From: Turbatrix aceti | Lineage: Eukaryota > Nematoda > Chromadorea > Rhabditida > Panagrolaimidae | Reading direction: 5' to 3' | DNA length: 64,000 nt | Assembly (NCBI GenBank): GCA_963969345.1 | Contig: OZ017768.1 | Location: 9,650,193 to 9,714,192 of the forward strand | Shown here: piece by piece, positions 33,831-47,719 of the stretch | How positions within the stretch are numbered: position 1 is the stretch's first letter | Layout: each line of letters opens with the position of its first letter | Program-made: the position numbers and the translations under genes | Notes under the pieces: generated by a model | Told to the model about the DNA's origin: nothing | Seen by the model: the letters and a program-made list of their open reading frames with translations, nothing else | Databases searched by the model: none

Positions 33831-36800
33831 CAAAAATCCATTGAATCTCATCCTCTGTTAGACACTTGGCACTTGGCTACTCGCTTTCAACCAAAAATCC
33901 CTGGGGCAGATAAGTGCAGTCAGTTGTGCCACAGTTACACAGGGTTAGGGTTCCCTTTTTTGCTTGAGCTGCGCTTTGTTTTGCCAGGGGCCAGGGGCGC
34001 TTCCCCATGGGATGCGGCCCCTGTTTTGGAGAAATCCGTGCGCGTACAGACGATGGATGCGTCATGTTAGCGTCCCTTCATCGACGATTGTCTTTTTTTT
34101 TGTTGAGCAAAGACTTGACGTCTAAAATTTTTTTTGCGGCAGAAGCAGTCGATTGATTTGCGTAAGTTCCGCCCTTTTGGGTTTGTTACCAAATTTTTAA
34201 TCCTCAGTTGAATGAATGATCGACGATGATAAAAAATAGAAAAAAACGAAAACAAACGGAAGACAAATTGCAAAAATTTCTCACTTAATTTTCCTGAAAA
34301 AATCGGCTTTTAATTAAAAAAAATTGTTCTCCCAAAAAATATCTGACACATTCCGAGATTTATTTTTAGAACCTACTAAAATTCACACTCATTCTGTCAA
34401 TCGTAATTAATCACACTTGGCACTATTTTTCTTCCCGTTCCTTCTTTTCTGCTTTTCCCGAACGTTTAACGGCTTTTAATGGAAACACCAGAAGTAAAAC
34501 GAAAGTACAAAACAGTATTTGACTAACAAAAGCTCTAAAAAACACATTTTTTTGCGATGCACGAAAAAAATTTCAATTACGTTCCAAAAAATTCAATTCT
34601 CTTTTTTTGAAAAAATGGGAGGGATAAAAAAAGAAAAAAAGAACTCAAACCGTTGAGGCGAAACTGACTCGTTTTTTTTTGTTGTCAATTTCTGCCTGTA
34701 AGTAGTCGTTAGTCACAGTATTGCTCGTTATTTTGACGAACGCTGTGCTAACATTTATTGAAAACAACAGGAAGAAGCAGTAAAATGCTAGTTTCTGTGA
34801 AATAAGAAAAAAAAGAAAACCTTGTTAAATACAAACAAATAAATGAGTTCAATTTTTTTCGAAAAACAAATATTTTTAATAAAAAAATTTTTAAAACCTA
34901 TATCTAAAAAATTATAAAAAATTTTAAAAGTAGAAATTTTTTATCTAAAAAACTTATGCGAATGTCTCGGCCCCCAAAAGAACTATTATTTTGTCTACCT
35001 GTTGGCACATTTAATTTTTGTACCAATACATATGTATTTTCAAAATGCACACGACCCCTGTTCAGAAATATCAATGTATGTACATTTTAGAAAATCTCTA
35101 AATTTTAAATTATTTATCAGTCTCTTTGTTTTGTTAAAAAAATTTTTTTTGGCCCCTGACAATTTTTTGGCGTTTATTTCATACTTTTACGTTTTTTTTT
35201 ATTTATGAGTATTACATTAAAAATCATGTGACCGTAAAAAATTGTATCTTGTGCGTCAGAAACAAATATGAAATTTAAATTTATCTTTTAAACTTTTTTT
35301 AGTAATTCGGGAAATGTGTATCTAATATAACGCACCATCACAGAAAACACAACGCGCCGTCCCCAACAAAGACAACCATGTTTTCTTCTCTCTTCCAACA
35401 TCTGGTTTGAAAAGGCAGTCCGAACAATTATCTAAGCAAAAAGCCAGTAAATGAAAGCCAAGTGCCCAGGAGGACGCGGAAAGAAGGGCGAGAAATGCGG
35501 GAAGCGTTCGCGGGATATACATCCATCTATATCTCGGCTAGTCAGACATTGGAAGCCTCTTTAACACCCGCAGGACAGATGCGAGCGAGGCCTGACAACT
35601 TTGTGACGCGAATGGAGACAAGACAGGGCAAAGCGGAGGGCAAGGAGCAGGAGGTTGGTTTTGGAGACTGATGGACGTCAATGACGGCGTGACTAATCGA
35701 CTGTTAGTTGAATAATGTCTTTTTGTTTTTGTTTGGTTGCGAGGGGTGTGGTTGGAGGAGTAAAAGACAAAACAAAACAATCAAAGACATTTTTTGTTTA
35801 AAAACTGAATTTTGGAATTTGAATCGGTAAATTAATTTTTTTTTTAATTTTTAAAAATATATTTCTGAAACAGAAAATCGAAAATTTTTCAAAGAGAAAA
35901 TAAATTTCGACATCCCGTTTTCCTTTCGAGACCAAACTTTTAACAAAATTTTTTGTTCTCCGAATTTATAAATATTTTTTATATTTGTTAAACAATTGAA
36001 AATCAATGCAGAAAAAACACAATAACAGTCCGGAACCACAAAAAAATCCCCAAACAACTTGAGTAAATAAAAATAAATTCCACTACCTGCATCGGGTAGT
36101 ATGTAAAAATAAATACATATGTATATCCAAGAGGTGTCCTTCTCCTTTGCATGTTATAAAAGAACAAATAATAGTAACCTTCTGCGTTCATGTGTACATA
36201 CTACAGGCAGCTGGGGTGGTAGGCGGACCGGTCCGTCTCATAAAGGAGCGTGTCGTTGTCGTCGTCCAGAAACCGCAGTTATAGAGTTTTCGGCAGCCAT
36301 CAGGCAGGGCAAACTCATTTAATTTGACGACCCGGTGAAAATAACCTCTCGGCGGCAGGCAGCGTGGTGGTTGGTGTTTTTCGGCGAGCAACGACCTCCT
36401 CCTCCTTCCTCTGGTCGACTTATTTCACTTCAAATTGGTATAGAAAGAACCTAGTCATTTCACGCGTTTTAACGAAAGCATGGAAGACTATGGAGGAACA
36501 TTAGTAATGAAATCTGAGAACAAAAAAAAAGATTTTTTTTAAATTCGGAACGCCGCAAAAAATAATTTTTTATCTTTAAATTCGGCCATTGAAAGCTAAA
36601 CAAACGGTCTCAAAACGAAAAACGCGGTTTCCCGATACAAAAATCGGATTTTTGTTGTTTTGTACTCACCACGACAATTTGAAAGACTGAACTTAAACAA
36701 AAGAAAAATATGGTGGTATCAACTGGAATTACATACTTCTGGCAGCGAGCCAAGCACTCAAAAAATTTTTGTAATCCATAAGCTTACCCCAAAACCCTGC

Positions 36801-39648
36801 ACTCTATTATCTATCTAAAATTCAAAACACATGAAATTGTTTTTGGGGAACAAAAAGAGTTTTCCTGGAATAAAAAAAAGAAAAAAAATTTTTTTGCAAA
36901 TTTATAAAACATGCACTGCAAAAAATATACCATGTATTTCTCATTATTTTGTTCCATTGAAATCCGGACAGATGTTTTCATGCAAAACAGTAAAAAAACC
37001 TACATATTTTTAAGCTTGATCACTAACAAGAAACCACTGAACAGCAAAAATGATTGTTAATTTACAATTCATCAATTCATCGCCCTGCTGTTAGAGTTCG
37101 CGTTGAAAATGCATAAAAATCAGGACAATCTCATCTGTCACCCTTGCTGTCAATTTTTATAGCTTACGGCACCCTCAAAGCCACCAGGAACAACAGTTGT
37201 CGACTTTTTTTTGGAGCCAATTTTTGCACCACCTCCGATGTTAGTGAACAACAATTACATACATATCTGCTTATTTCCCTGGGGACGAGGTGACATTACA
37301 CTACGGCAAACGAATATCAATTTTTTTTGGTGAGTAAAAAGTTGATACTATTTCTATGAACTTTATTTTCACAATGGATCATGGTTTCCCGCTGAAAAAT
37401 ATGTACACGCTGACAGGTGTTGCCCATTGTATTCGCCTCTTTTTTTTCACTCACAACAATTCAATTCAATATAATTCTCGACAAAAAAATGTTTATTTGA
37501 AGGTCAAAAAGAGTTCAAATCATTATGTGACATGACATGGTTCTGATTGATGTCAGGAGAAAAGAGGAGGAAAAAGGAACCACCAGCAAAAATAAAGGTT
37601 TGGAAAAAGTTGTTTTTTTTCAACTTACAGATGTCCAAATAATGACGTCATAATTTTTTTGCATAAAATTGTCACTTGCAAAAATCAAATATCAGGAAAA
37701 TATAGAAAAAGTGGTAAATGCATTTTTTTTAAATCAAAACTCCAGAAAAAAGTTTTTTTGTGCAATCCTAAAAAAATTATATGCATTTATAAAAATTATC
37801 AGCAGAAAAATTTGCAGCAAAACCCAAATTCGTCCTAAACCCTCTAATTCCACATATTTGGTTCAACTCCTTGAAACCAAACCAATCCTTTCAAAAGGTC
37901 AACATGTAATTAAATATTTACAATACCAAGCGTGTACAAATAAAAAGTAATACTTCATTATTTGACAAATTTAATGCGCGGAAAGAGAAAAATGTGTTCA
38001 CCAAAGCGAAAATGAGCATCAAAGAGAGCGACGACGACCACAACAACGATGATGATGACAACCGCTTATTCAAACATACAGAAGGGAGAGACAGACGCGT
38101 GGCGTCGTCGTGTATCCAAGGCCATTCAGGAAAAAAGGGGAACGGAGGCGAGTTGATCCCCCTCCCCTAAATATCCTGGTATTGCTTGCAATGCGGTGGG
38201 TGGCGGTGGCGAAACTGTTCTCCCTCCAGAGCATAATATTTATAATAATGATCAACTACTAGTAAATACATACTGCTTTCCGAGAGGGCAGTGAAAACAT
38301 ATGGATTATAGTAAAACCGCCAGCAGGAGAGGAGGTCATTCACACTGAATTCCGACAGAGGTGCAAAAAAAATTTTATGGACAATAGCAAAATTGCTGTA
38401 AAACCCATATCAGGCATTTTTAAAAATTTTTGTTCGCAAAGGGTACTAAACTTTCAATGTTACCCCAAATAAATTCAAATATTGTCAACTGAACCCAAGA
38501 AAGCAATTCATGAATCTTTTCTACTTAAGTCATAGGCCATGGATATAAATCTTTTGTCACCAATAAATTATCCCGCTTTCTTTTCGTTTTTTAATCTTTT
38601 TCATGGTTGTCAGAACAATCGTCGTAAAATCTCTCATTTTGCTTGATGAATGAATCGCTGTTTTCTGAGTTTCACAAAGCAGATTTTGTAAAATAATAAA
38701 AATATTCGCAAACAAAAATGTAAGTAAAACTATTTTCACAAAACTATTTTTTTATGATAATTTTATTAAAATTAAAAAATTAAAAAGTTTTTAAAAAACT
38801 AAAATCATGCCTAATAAATTGGATTTCAAAAATTTTTTTAACATTTTTAAAAATTTGAAAACAAAATCCCAAAGTTTAGGGAAACATCTGTTTCAAAAAA
38901 AAGGCAAAAATGTGAGCGGTTTTGTACCATTCACCAGCCATGATTGCATGAGTCAGAAAAAAAGTTTCGAACTGGCGCTGTTTTTACAGCCAGTCGTCGT
39001 CAAACTTGGAATGAGTCATAAAAAATGTTATTTTGAAAAATAAAATATTTCTGAGTCACCTTAAAAATATATTTTTATAAAACTCATATTGCCAACATCG
39101 TTTTTAAAGCAAAATCCTTTTTTTGATGATGGAAATACGCAATTGGTGGCTGTTCATTGATGATAATTTGTGAACAGTGTCAAAAATGCCATTTTTCGCA
39201 TCTTCGTGCCGTTGTGGTTTTCCGTAACTATGAAAAAAATCCATGCTCTAAATACTTGCACTTTGCAAAGGTCAGCAAAAACAAGCGATAAGCCGAAGCC
39301 CAAACCGAGTTGTTCTATTCCAATCACCAACATCGATAAGAAACGAGTATCTCTCTGCGTGCTGCCTGACTGTCTGACCTGTCTTTTTATGGCCTGCCGA
39401 TTAGTTGGTTTACTTACTGCTCGATTGCTTACTGCATTTGCAGACGCTCTCTGCAGTTGCAATCGCTTCCAATCGTGTTTATCAACCGTCGAAAGATATT
39501 GGCCTTGTTTTGACACCTCACTCAACAGCACAACGGTTTGGTCGTGTTTTTTTTGTATCGATTGTTGACGATTTTTTTTGGTTCCTGATAACTTTTTTTT
39601 TCATTTTTTTCAGTATTAACCTTTTTTATTTTTCCTTGGACGCCAACA
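33831..39648. other. AT-rich non-coding region upstream of the ABCG gene
   Basis: No gene is supported in about 5.8 kb. Less AT-rich islands are at 33870-34070 (with CAGGGGC...GCCCCTG inverted words), 35330-35700, 36190-36420, 38000-38200 and 39160-39560. The last lies directly upstream of the ABCG gene and may contain its promoter. The start codon at 39649 follows a T-run ending in CAG at about 39613, a possible 3' splice site for a leader. Confidence 0.4.
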
Positions 39649-42455
39649 ATGGAAGGCACGGACAAGGAACGACTCCTTGATCGGGATTCTGGCTCTGATC
39701 TGACCGCTTTTTCCGCGCACCTGGAACGAGCGGTATCCACGATTGCGTATCCGTCGATGAAATTGGCTTGGCATGATGTTTACGTTGAGGTTTGTTAATT
39801 CATGTAAAAAAAATTTGTTAAAAAAATTATTTCAAAAAAATACATTCCTATTGAGTTTAGAATGATTTTGTTTTTTATAATAAATTAGAGTTTTCAGCCC
39901 AAAAATGCCAAACACCCAAAAAGATCGATTTTTTCTCGAATCGGCAGTTTCGTCGGTGTTTCTTCTCCTCGGCGGCCCGAGACCACACCTCTCATCAAAC
40001 CGCAAGTCCTAATCGAGCGTCACTGCATCCTTGATCATTGTAAAAAAAATTTGCATATTTGCATTTTTTTATTTTTTCCATAATATTTTTTTTTCAGGCT
40101 ACGGTGTCGCCTATCCCGGTGAAGTCATGGCACTGATGGGAGCGAGTGGAGCCGGCAAGACGACCCTCATGAACGTTCTCGCCCAGAGAAATCTCGATAC
40201 CGTCAACGCAGCCGGCGCACTTCGTCTCAACGGAGTCCCAGCTTCGAAGACGACGATGAGAAAGCTGTCAGCCTACGTCCAGCAGGATGACCTCTTCATC
40301 GGGACGCTGACCGTCAAAGAGCATCTTACGTTCACGGCTTTGATGAAGATGGGCAAATTCTACTCGTCGGAAGAGAGGGCTGCCCGCGTCGACACTGTCA
40401 TGGGAGATCTTGGGTTGACAAAAATCGCGAAATCGGTTATCGGAAATCCTCGGCGACATATCAGGGGTATTTCTGGGGGCGAGAAGAAGAGGCTAGCTTT
40501 TGCTTCCGAGGTATGGTTTTTTGCATTTTTTTTGTTAAAAAATTACAAATTTTTTTCGAATTTATATAAAATGATTTCTTTTTCAAATTTTTATTGAAAA
40601 ATATTTTTATAATTTAAAAAAATTTAGAAAGCAAAAAATAAAAAAAAATTGATTTTTTTTATTAAATTTTTTTTTATTCGACAAAATTTTTTTGGTATTG
40701 AGAAAACAAAACAATTGGCCAATTTTTCTTACATTTTTTTTCAGATTCTGACAAGTCCCCCTCTTCTCTTCTGCGACGAACCAACCTCCGGCCTTGATTC
40801 CTTCATGGCAAGACAGACTATCATGGTACTCAAACAACTGGCCAAGAAGAAGAACATGACTATCATCGTGACGATCCATCAGCCTTCGAGTCCCCTTTTC
40901 GCCCTCTTCGATCGCGTCTGTTTCATGGCGGAGGGCAGAACTGCCTTTCTGGGCACCATACCAGAATGCATCCGATTTTGGAAAGAGTTTGTTTCTTTTA
41001 TAAAACTTTTCACGTATTTTTTTTCTTTTTTTTCCAGAACAAATAACCCGGTGCCAGAAAAATCCAATCCAGCCGACCACTTTATCACCTCGCTCGCCAT
41101 CCGACAGGGCAAAGAAGCTGTCTGCCAGCAAGCAGTGACCAACATTTGCAATCAGTTTGATGATAGCGAACTTGGCAAGAGTGTTAATCGCCTGGCTAGC
41201 GAAGGCAATCACCAAGGCATCAATGACGTTGAAGATACGTTTACAGGCAAACACAAGAACCAACGCCTGCCTCGATACCATGCTTCTTGGTGCCAACAGT
41301 TCTGGGGGCTCATGTATCGGTCGTTTATCGGAAATGCAAGAGATCCTGTCGCTATGCAAGTTCGGGTCTTCCAAACTGTTGTAAGTATTTTTTTTGTTAA
41401 AAATTTATTTGATGAAAAAAAATCATGCCATGCATTTTTGTATACATTTTATTGTTTGGCAAAAAATTACCAAACAAATTGTGGTTTTTAGTTAATGATT
41501 TTTTTGCAGCTTATAGCCTTCCTCGTCGGGCTAATCTACTACAATACAAACGTCTCACAGTCAACTGTCATGTCAATCAACGGTCTACTATTTGAGTGCA
41601 TCGCAAACATGAATTTTATGTTTCAGTTTACTACTGTAAATGTAAGTGATACCAGTTTATGATGATTTCTTTGTGGTTCACCAGATTATAATTTTTGAGG
41701 CATTATACTTTTGTCCTTTCCATTTGGGAATTATTGTGTGTTGTTTGAACCTCCAAAAAACTGAATAGAAATTTTTTCAACAATTTTTTTTTGGCCTACA
41801 GTATGCCAATTATTTTTATACAATATTTTTTGTTCAGATTTTCTGTGACGAACTCCCGACTTTCCTCCGCGAGCACCAAGCAAATCTCTATCGCGTCGAG
41901 ACCTACTTTCTGGCCAAGAATCTCGCTGAATCCGTTCAATACGTCGTCTACCCGTCTCTTTTCGCTTCGATCCTCTACTGGTTTGCCGGCCTCGTGCCAG
42001 ACGTCTCAGCATTCGGCATCTTTGCTCTTACCTGCGTGATGATCACCAATGTTGGCATCTCGATCAGCTATTTCATGTCCTGTCTCTTTGGCAACATCGG
42101 CGTCGCCATCAACGTCATGCCTGTCATCGTCATCCCACTCATGGCATTCGGAGGCTTTTTCATCAACATCAAGACCCTCCCGACCTACTTCCAGCCCATT
42201 GAGAAACTTTCCTACTTTGCGTACGGCTTCGAGATTCTCACAGTCAATGAATGGTCCCGCATTGACAATATTCCAGGCTGCAAGTCGAACACAACGGCCA
42301 CGTCTTGCTACGGAACGGGGGAAAATGTGATTAAGAGCCTCGGCTTTCACGAAGGAAATATCTGGCGTAATTTGATAATGCTTGCACTTCTCACCGTTGT
42401 TATCAGGTTTTTTGCGTACCTTTTTTTGTGGATTCGGACCAAGGTCAAGAAATAG
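39649..42455 (+). CDS. White-type ABCG half transporter
   Basis: Seven exons: 39649-39789, 39898-40039, 40098-40510, 40745-40986, 41038-41380, 41510-41641 and 41838-42455. The nucleotide-binding domain comes first, with Walker A GASGAGKT, Q-loop YVQQDD, signature ISGGEKKR, Walker B LLFCDEPTSGLD and the H-loop His of TIHQPS. The membrane domain follows, with six predicted spans, the conserved NPADHFIT linker and an extracellular Cys-containing loop before the last span. This NBD-TMD order is diagnostic of ABCG proteins, and the sequence style is that of White. These work as dimers moving small hydrophobic molecules or pigment and amine precursors across membranes; the substrate cannot be told. 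It ends KVKK just before the stop. Confidence 0.93.
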
Positions 42456-44058
42456 AGAGATTTGGTCTACTGGCAGTCATCCGTGATGATTAATTACTGT
42501 TTTTATGCTGTGTATTGTTAATAACTAAAAAATATAAAGAATCAAAAATTACGTCTAGGCAATCATCGCCTGTTCGTCGCCTCCTCAACATTTTTTAAGC
42601 ACGAAGTTGGCTCTAGGGGGCAAAAAAGTATTTTTGATGACTTTTACATGCCAAAGTAAGTTATCTGATTGTAATGACCATAACACATATATATGATACT
42701 TTATATGTACATAGTTCTTATTTTAAGTAACTGAATTTTTTACAATTACTACTGTTGATCAAAAAGCGCTCAAAAGTTTACCACAATTTCTATTTGGTTA
42801 ACTGTACCGTAACAATCATTTTCATACCTGCGCGCCTGCGTAGAAACCCCCTCCAAATTATTTCTTCTGTTTGTAACGTTTTTTCAATGTTCTATAATTT
42901 TATAACGATAGCTTTTTTTATTACACAGATGCATAGTATGTAATAAAATGTTCATACTACAACGCTATCAATCCAATGAAATTGTTCTTGCTAAACCTAA
43001 TAAATGCGCCGACACAGGTTAATTTTCGATCTCGTCTGAAAAAGTAAAGCCATTTATTTAGCTTACTTTCCGATCTGACTTTTTTTATATATTTTTTTTT
43101 TATAAAACAACGACAATATCTTTCATTTATTTTTGTTTTATTCATAAATATAACCATTTGTGAACAAAAATGGATAACGAATTAGTGACGTCGTAAAGTA
43201 GCGGAAACCAAAAGGAACTACCCTGTGCCGTCTGTATTGTAATGACTCTAACAAGTGCACAAATGGTGTTTTACCTTTTTTGTTTTGTAACATAGTACAT
43301 TTTTTTGTATTGTAGTATGCATACGCTTTCAAACAACGGAACATGTAATCGTAACATTAACCAAAAGTATGTCCATTTGAGTTTTACAGAGCTCTACAGA
43401 TTTTATATTTTTATCAGAAGTTGTTACTTGAAATAAACGTGTTTTTTTTGTAAAATCAATTTACGTGTATTACTAAAAGTAAAAAAACTTCTTTCCGTTC
43501 ACGCTGTTCTGGTTCCTTGTTCTTATTCCGATTAATTCCGATGTTTGTTATAAATCGGTTTATTTTTGCAAGAACATCAGAATTAAATATTTTTTATTTA
43601 TTTATGTACAGACACATATTGCGCAGAAGTATTACCTTCTTACAATCGGCAAAAACACGTTATAATCAATTTATCTCCGAAAACAAAAAAACCCTTTCAA
43701 TATATTAAGGGCGTGACCAAAACGGAAACTCCATTTGAATTTTCGAACCTTATTTGTGTTAATCAAACATTTATTTATATTTTTTTACATAAAGTTATTT
43801 ATCACATATATGTCGTGTACATATACATACATATGTCATAAAGGTCAAAACGTTTCAAAATTAAAATCATCCGACTGTCTTATTTTTTATGATTAAACGT
43901 TAGTATATGTATTTAATTAATTAAAAAATAAATTTGTTTTTTGCTCTTGATATTCACGTTTTTTGGAAGGAAGTTATGTCCGGCACCGGGTTTTTTTGGG
44001 GACGCACTATTTTATTTTTTTTTAATTTCGAAATTTATGAAATTGCATTTTTTAGACA
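42456..44058. other. Intergenic region between the ABCG gene and receptor gene 1
   Basis: AT-rich, with possible poly(A) signals of the ABCG gene shortly after the stop. No supported coding or RNA gene in 1.6 kb. Confidence 0.4.
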
Positions 44059-45186
44059 ATGCCTAACCAAACACAATGGCTTACCACACGCAAACCTTCA
44101 TTCTTGGTTGACGACATTCACCTGCTAGTATTCACTGTACTTATTATTCCCACAATTATTCTTTATATATTTATCTACATAACCATAAGGTTCTACCGTA
44201 AAATGTCAGTATTCGGATCATTTTTCTTCCAAACACTCGGCATACTTGCTATCAACAATTCAATTGGATGCTTGATGGCAGTACTGGTTGGATACTCATT
44301 TACGGCTACCATATTGACAAATGCCATTCGTCTGCTACCACGTGCGCACATTCTGATTACGTTTTCCATCTGGTTGACTTTCTACACCATGTATGTCGGC
44401 ATGCTGCTAAATGCGTGGCTAGCCGTCAATCGGTTTTCGATCATCGTTTTTCCCTTTATTTCGGAGCAAAAATGGAAACGTGCGCAGGCTAGCATTATTT
44501 GTGTCACATTTTTTGTTGCTTTACTGCTAACAATTAATATTTGGTTTGCGGGTTTTGAAATTCGGCCTGTTCGAACGAATGGCTCGGGTTTGGGATGGAA
44601 TCCAACGATTAAAACAGTATTTGGCGACCAGTACAACATTCAACTTGGACTCGTGTTGGTTCTTATCGTGTTAGAAAGCACGTCTAATGGCACATCGCTC
44701 TACTTTTTGCAAAAGTACAAAAAACAGCATTCAAACTACAGAATTCGTCGTGAAGACCTGAATTTATTTATTTGTACTTTAGTTATTTTTTCGACAAAGG
44801 TGGTCAACGCCATTGGACAGGTGAGTATTGAGCATTGAAATAAGGGGGTGGATTCGTGTGTTACGGTATAACATTTTGTTCACTACATCACGGTCTAATA
44901 AAATATATGTACGCCCGCATTAGAACCTTAATTTGGTTACAAGACTCCAAGAATCCAAAAAACACTGCAGAAGGTTTCTTCGAAAATTTGTACAGGTTCA
45001 CAGTACGCACAGTAATTTCAGGCAATGTGCCGTTTGCCAAGCGATAACATCTTCTACCATGTCAGCTTCATGATTGCTATCGACAGCTCAACCATCGAAT
45101 TGATCGCTCCTGCTTGGATTTTGCTAGCCGGTAGCAGCCAACTTCGTCGTGCACTGGTTCGGCATGTTGTTACCACCAGTATGTGA
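44059..45186 (+). CDS. Nematode-style seven-transmembrane receptor 1
   Basis: Exons 44059-44820 and 45022-45186 join in phase to 308 residues. Seven hydrophobic spans can be placed, the last in exon 2 (IELIAPAWILLAGSS). After span 3 comes LNAWLAVNRFSIIVFPF, a NRF...FP form of the DRY-position motif found in several nematode serpentine receptor families. A chemosensory role is likely from family resemblance; I cannot assign a class with confidence (Srg- or Srx-like are candidates). The gene is a paralogue of the interrupted gene at 54484/63133, sharing FGSFFFQ against YGSLFFQ, the NRF motif and the position of the intron after IIG/AIG. Confidence 0.85.
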
Positions 45187-45357
45187 TCATCGACATGATA
45201 CATTAGTTGTTTTGTTATTCAGATTGATTAGTTACAAATTTGATCAAATAAAACGGCGTCGCTGTTGGAGGTGGAGTACGGGCAGGGGTACCGTGATTCG
45301 GTTGCGATCGGACATTTGATCACAACCGTTGACCCCTCCGCCGAAATCATCATTAAA
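45187..45357. other. Junction between receptor gene 1 and mobile DNA
   Basis: It holds AATAAA near 45247 for the receptor gene, then higher-GC sequence that probably is the 3' UTR remnant of the minus-strand retrotransposon fragment. Confidence 0.35.
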
Positions 45358-46500
45358 TCATAATCCCGACAGGATCGCTCGCGACCACCTGATCGTTTCG
45401 CTGACCATAAGTCGTTTCATCAGGATCGCAAAGAACTGATTACATTTATGTAAGAAAATAATGGTGAAAAAATTCACCGCACAAAATGTAAAACAATTCG
45501 AGCAAAGAGATTTTTTGGGAAACATAGTCACTCGGGGAAAGAGAGATTTCAAGGGTTTGCAGAGATAAGAAGAGCCTACGACGAATGCATCGCAGAAGAC
45601 GTCAGTGAAGCCTTGATCTTTCAGCTTTTCGACGATGCCGGCGTACTTGTTCTTTTTCTCTAGCCTTGCAGCAGCGAATCCGCCCTGGTTGCCATCGAAG
45701 CAGACGGTGACATCCACGATGGTAACCGCCTTGTTTGCGTGATCAAGAATGACGATGTCCGGTCGGAGAGCACTGTCGCAGCCGCATTTCTGCCATAAAG
45801 CCAGCATGCTGTTGTCTAGTTTGATGGGGACGTCGTGACGTTGGGGAATGTGCCGAAGCCCGTAGGGATGTCGAGGTGTTGGTACGATTCGTCCTTGAGC
45901 AGCGTTCTGATGTTCGTTGATGGCGAACTGGGTGGCTGGACCCTGAGTCCGCTGATGCCGATGTGCGATGAAGCACATTTACGGGCATTGAACTCGAGTC
46001 CTGCCCTCTTTGCGACGTCGTAGATGGCGTTGAGCTGCGTTTGAAAGTTTTCTGGCGTTTCCGCCAGAAGGACGAGGTCGTCGGCAAATGCGATGACGTC
46101 TTGAAAGGTGTCGTGGGCGAAAACGCCGAGTTTCAGCTGCCGAACGACCCTTATCACGGGCTCGAGCGTCAGGTTGAAGACGATCGGCGAAAGCGGGCAG
46201 CAGCCCTGCTTGACTCCTCGGTTGATCGGGATCGGCGACGTCGTGCCGCGCAGTGTGTTGATTTGAGTCGAGCAACCGTCGTACAGCCATCAAACCGACG
46301 CTTTGCTCATGCCGACGATGACATCGTGCGGCACACTACCAAAAGCGTTGCGCAGGTCAAACCAGGCGATGCATCGGTGCGCACGACCTGGCGTTTTTGA
46401 TGACGGAATGAACAAAGTTGTGCTCGAGTAGATCGTGCATGCTGGTCGGTCGCAATAACAGCGAGCCGCGTGTAATGAGTTTTTGAAGCTAAAAAAATTA
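45358..46500 (-). pseudogene. Decayed R2-superfamily retrotransposon fragment B (reverse transcriptase middle plus endonuclease)
   Basis: Read on the minus strand this resembles the intact element at 48943. It has the catalytic block around CIAWFDLRNAFGSVPHDVI, then FAHDTFQDVIAFADDLVLL, then after an internal deletion LRPDIVILDHANKAVTIVDV of the restriction-like endonuclease and ILMKRLMVSETIRWSR at the C-terminus. The frame shifts several times, and unrelated AT-rich sequence interrupts the endonuclease end. It is a dead copy of the same family but not of the intact copy next door, because substitutions are frequent. Confidence 0.85.
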
Positions 46501-46743
46501 AATGAAAAAAAACACGGAAAGTTACAAAATTGAACCAACGACACAAAAATAAGCGCGACATAAAAAGTGAAAATAACAAACATTGCAGTGAGAATTTAGG
46601 AAAAAGAATTTTTTCCAATTTTTTCTTTCGCTTCGAAAGACAACAGGCTCATTGTAAAAACATACGAGTGCGTGCGCCGACAATAAAGATAAGAAAAAAC
46701 AGCACTATATTAGTAATTTACAAAAATAACGCCTTGCAGAAAC

Positions 46744-47530
46744 AAAATAAACCGATAAGAACAAATTAACTTTATTCGCCGTTTCAATGAGTCGTATCTT
46801 TGGGGTCCATCCAGTTGAGGACGTAGAGGAAGGTGGCATGTGAAATTCTGCCAACATAGTGCAGCTTTCAATATGTGTGTAGGTGGCAAGCGGGTTTGAT
46901 GGCAGCTCGGAGGACAAAGTTGTGCTCCAAGCCACTTTCGTAAAGGCGAAAGCATTTCTGGGCGGCGAGAGACGATGATTTCGCTCTGCCCATCCAAGAC
47001 TGATGACAAGATCTTGCCCATCGTGTCGCTCAGCGCAATCGGTCGCCAGTTCGATAGATCCTGAACGTCTTCTTTCTTGTAGATGAGGATCGTGGATGAT
47101 AGTTTCCACGACCCTGTGACGTACTTCAGGCGACGACAGGCGTTGAATATGGCAGCCAACAGGGTGCAGGACGGGTCGAGGGCGCGCCACTGACTGAGCT
47201 TATCGGATGCCGTCCGGTCTGGGCCGCGTTGGAGACTCGTTGCAGACGCCCAAAGATCTCGTCAGCGGAGAACGGCTTATCCAGGGGTTCGGGATCGTCC
47301 GGGTCGTCGTAGTCGATAGGGAGTGGAGGTGGCGGACGCTCTGCGGAGGTCGAGGGTCTAGAGTCGAAAGATCCTTCGTAGTGCTGGTGGACACAGGGAA
47401 TGTCCACTTCGCAATGCTCTCGGAAAGCTTTCTTGGAGTTCAGCCGGTAGAGCTTTTGGATGCGGCGCGCTTCGGCGGTATCGAATTCTGGCCCCGATCG
47501 TCTCCGGCGTCTTCTCAGGTTGTGGTTTCA
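46744..47530 (-). pseudogene. Decayed R2-superfamily retrotransposon fragment A with U2-like 3' junction
   Basis: On the minus strand: RIQKLYRLNSKKAFREH, a proline-rich linker, and the start of the reverse transcriptase (STILIYKKEDVQDLSNWRPIALSDTMGKILSS). An abrupt internal deletion then leads to the 3' end AATAAAGTTAAT, followed by TTGTTCTTATCGGTTTA. The last stretch is almost the same U2 snRNA sequence that follows the intact element (CTGTTCTTATCGGTTTA at 52859), so this copy also ended in U2 sequence. Confidence 0.8.
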
Positions 47531-47711
47531 ATATTTTTTAAAGTCCAGTTCTAAAAAATATCACATTATCGTTCAAAATTCAATGAAAAGACGAAAAAAA
47601 TCAATACACGATCAAAAGAAAGCGGAAAAAATCGAACACAACAAAACATCAGTTTTAACTTTTAACTTAAAAATTCACTCCGGCGTCTTAATTAAACCAA
47701 CTGTAAAACGA
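47531..47711. other. AT-rich spacer
   Basis: Nothing recognised between the retrotransposon fragment and the hAT-type MITE. Confidence 0.4.
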
Positions 47712-47719
47712 CCCGCACT

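Noticed and set aside
38000..38260. CRISPR-like or tandem array from repeated GATGATGACAAC words
   Set aside because: It is a short simple-sequence tract without unit and spacer structure.
40607..41374. A 255-residue minus-strand frame inside the ABCG gene
   Set aside because: It overlaps well-supported ABCG exons with Walker and signature motifs and has no protein-like features of its own.
45835..47554. Plus-strand reading frames of moderate length in this stretch
   Set aside because: They are shadows of the GC-rich minus-strand retrotransposon fragments.
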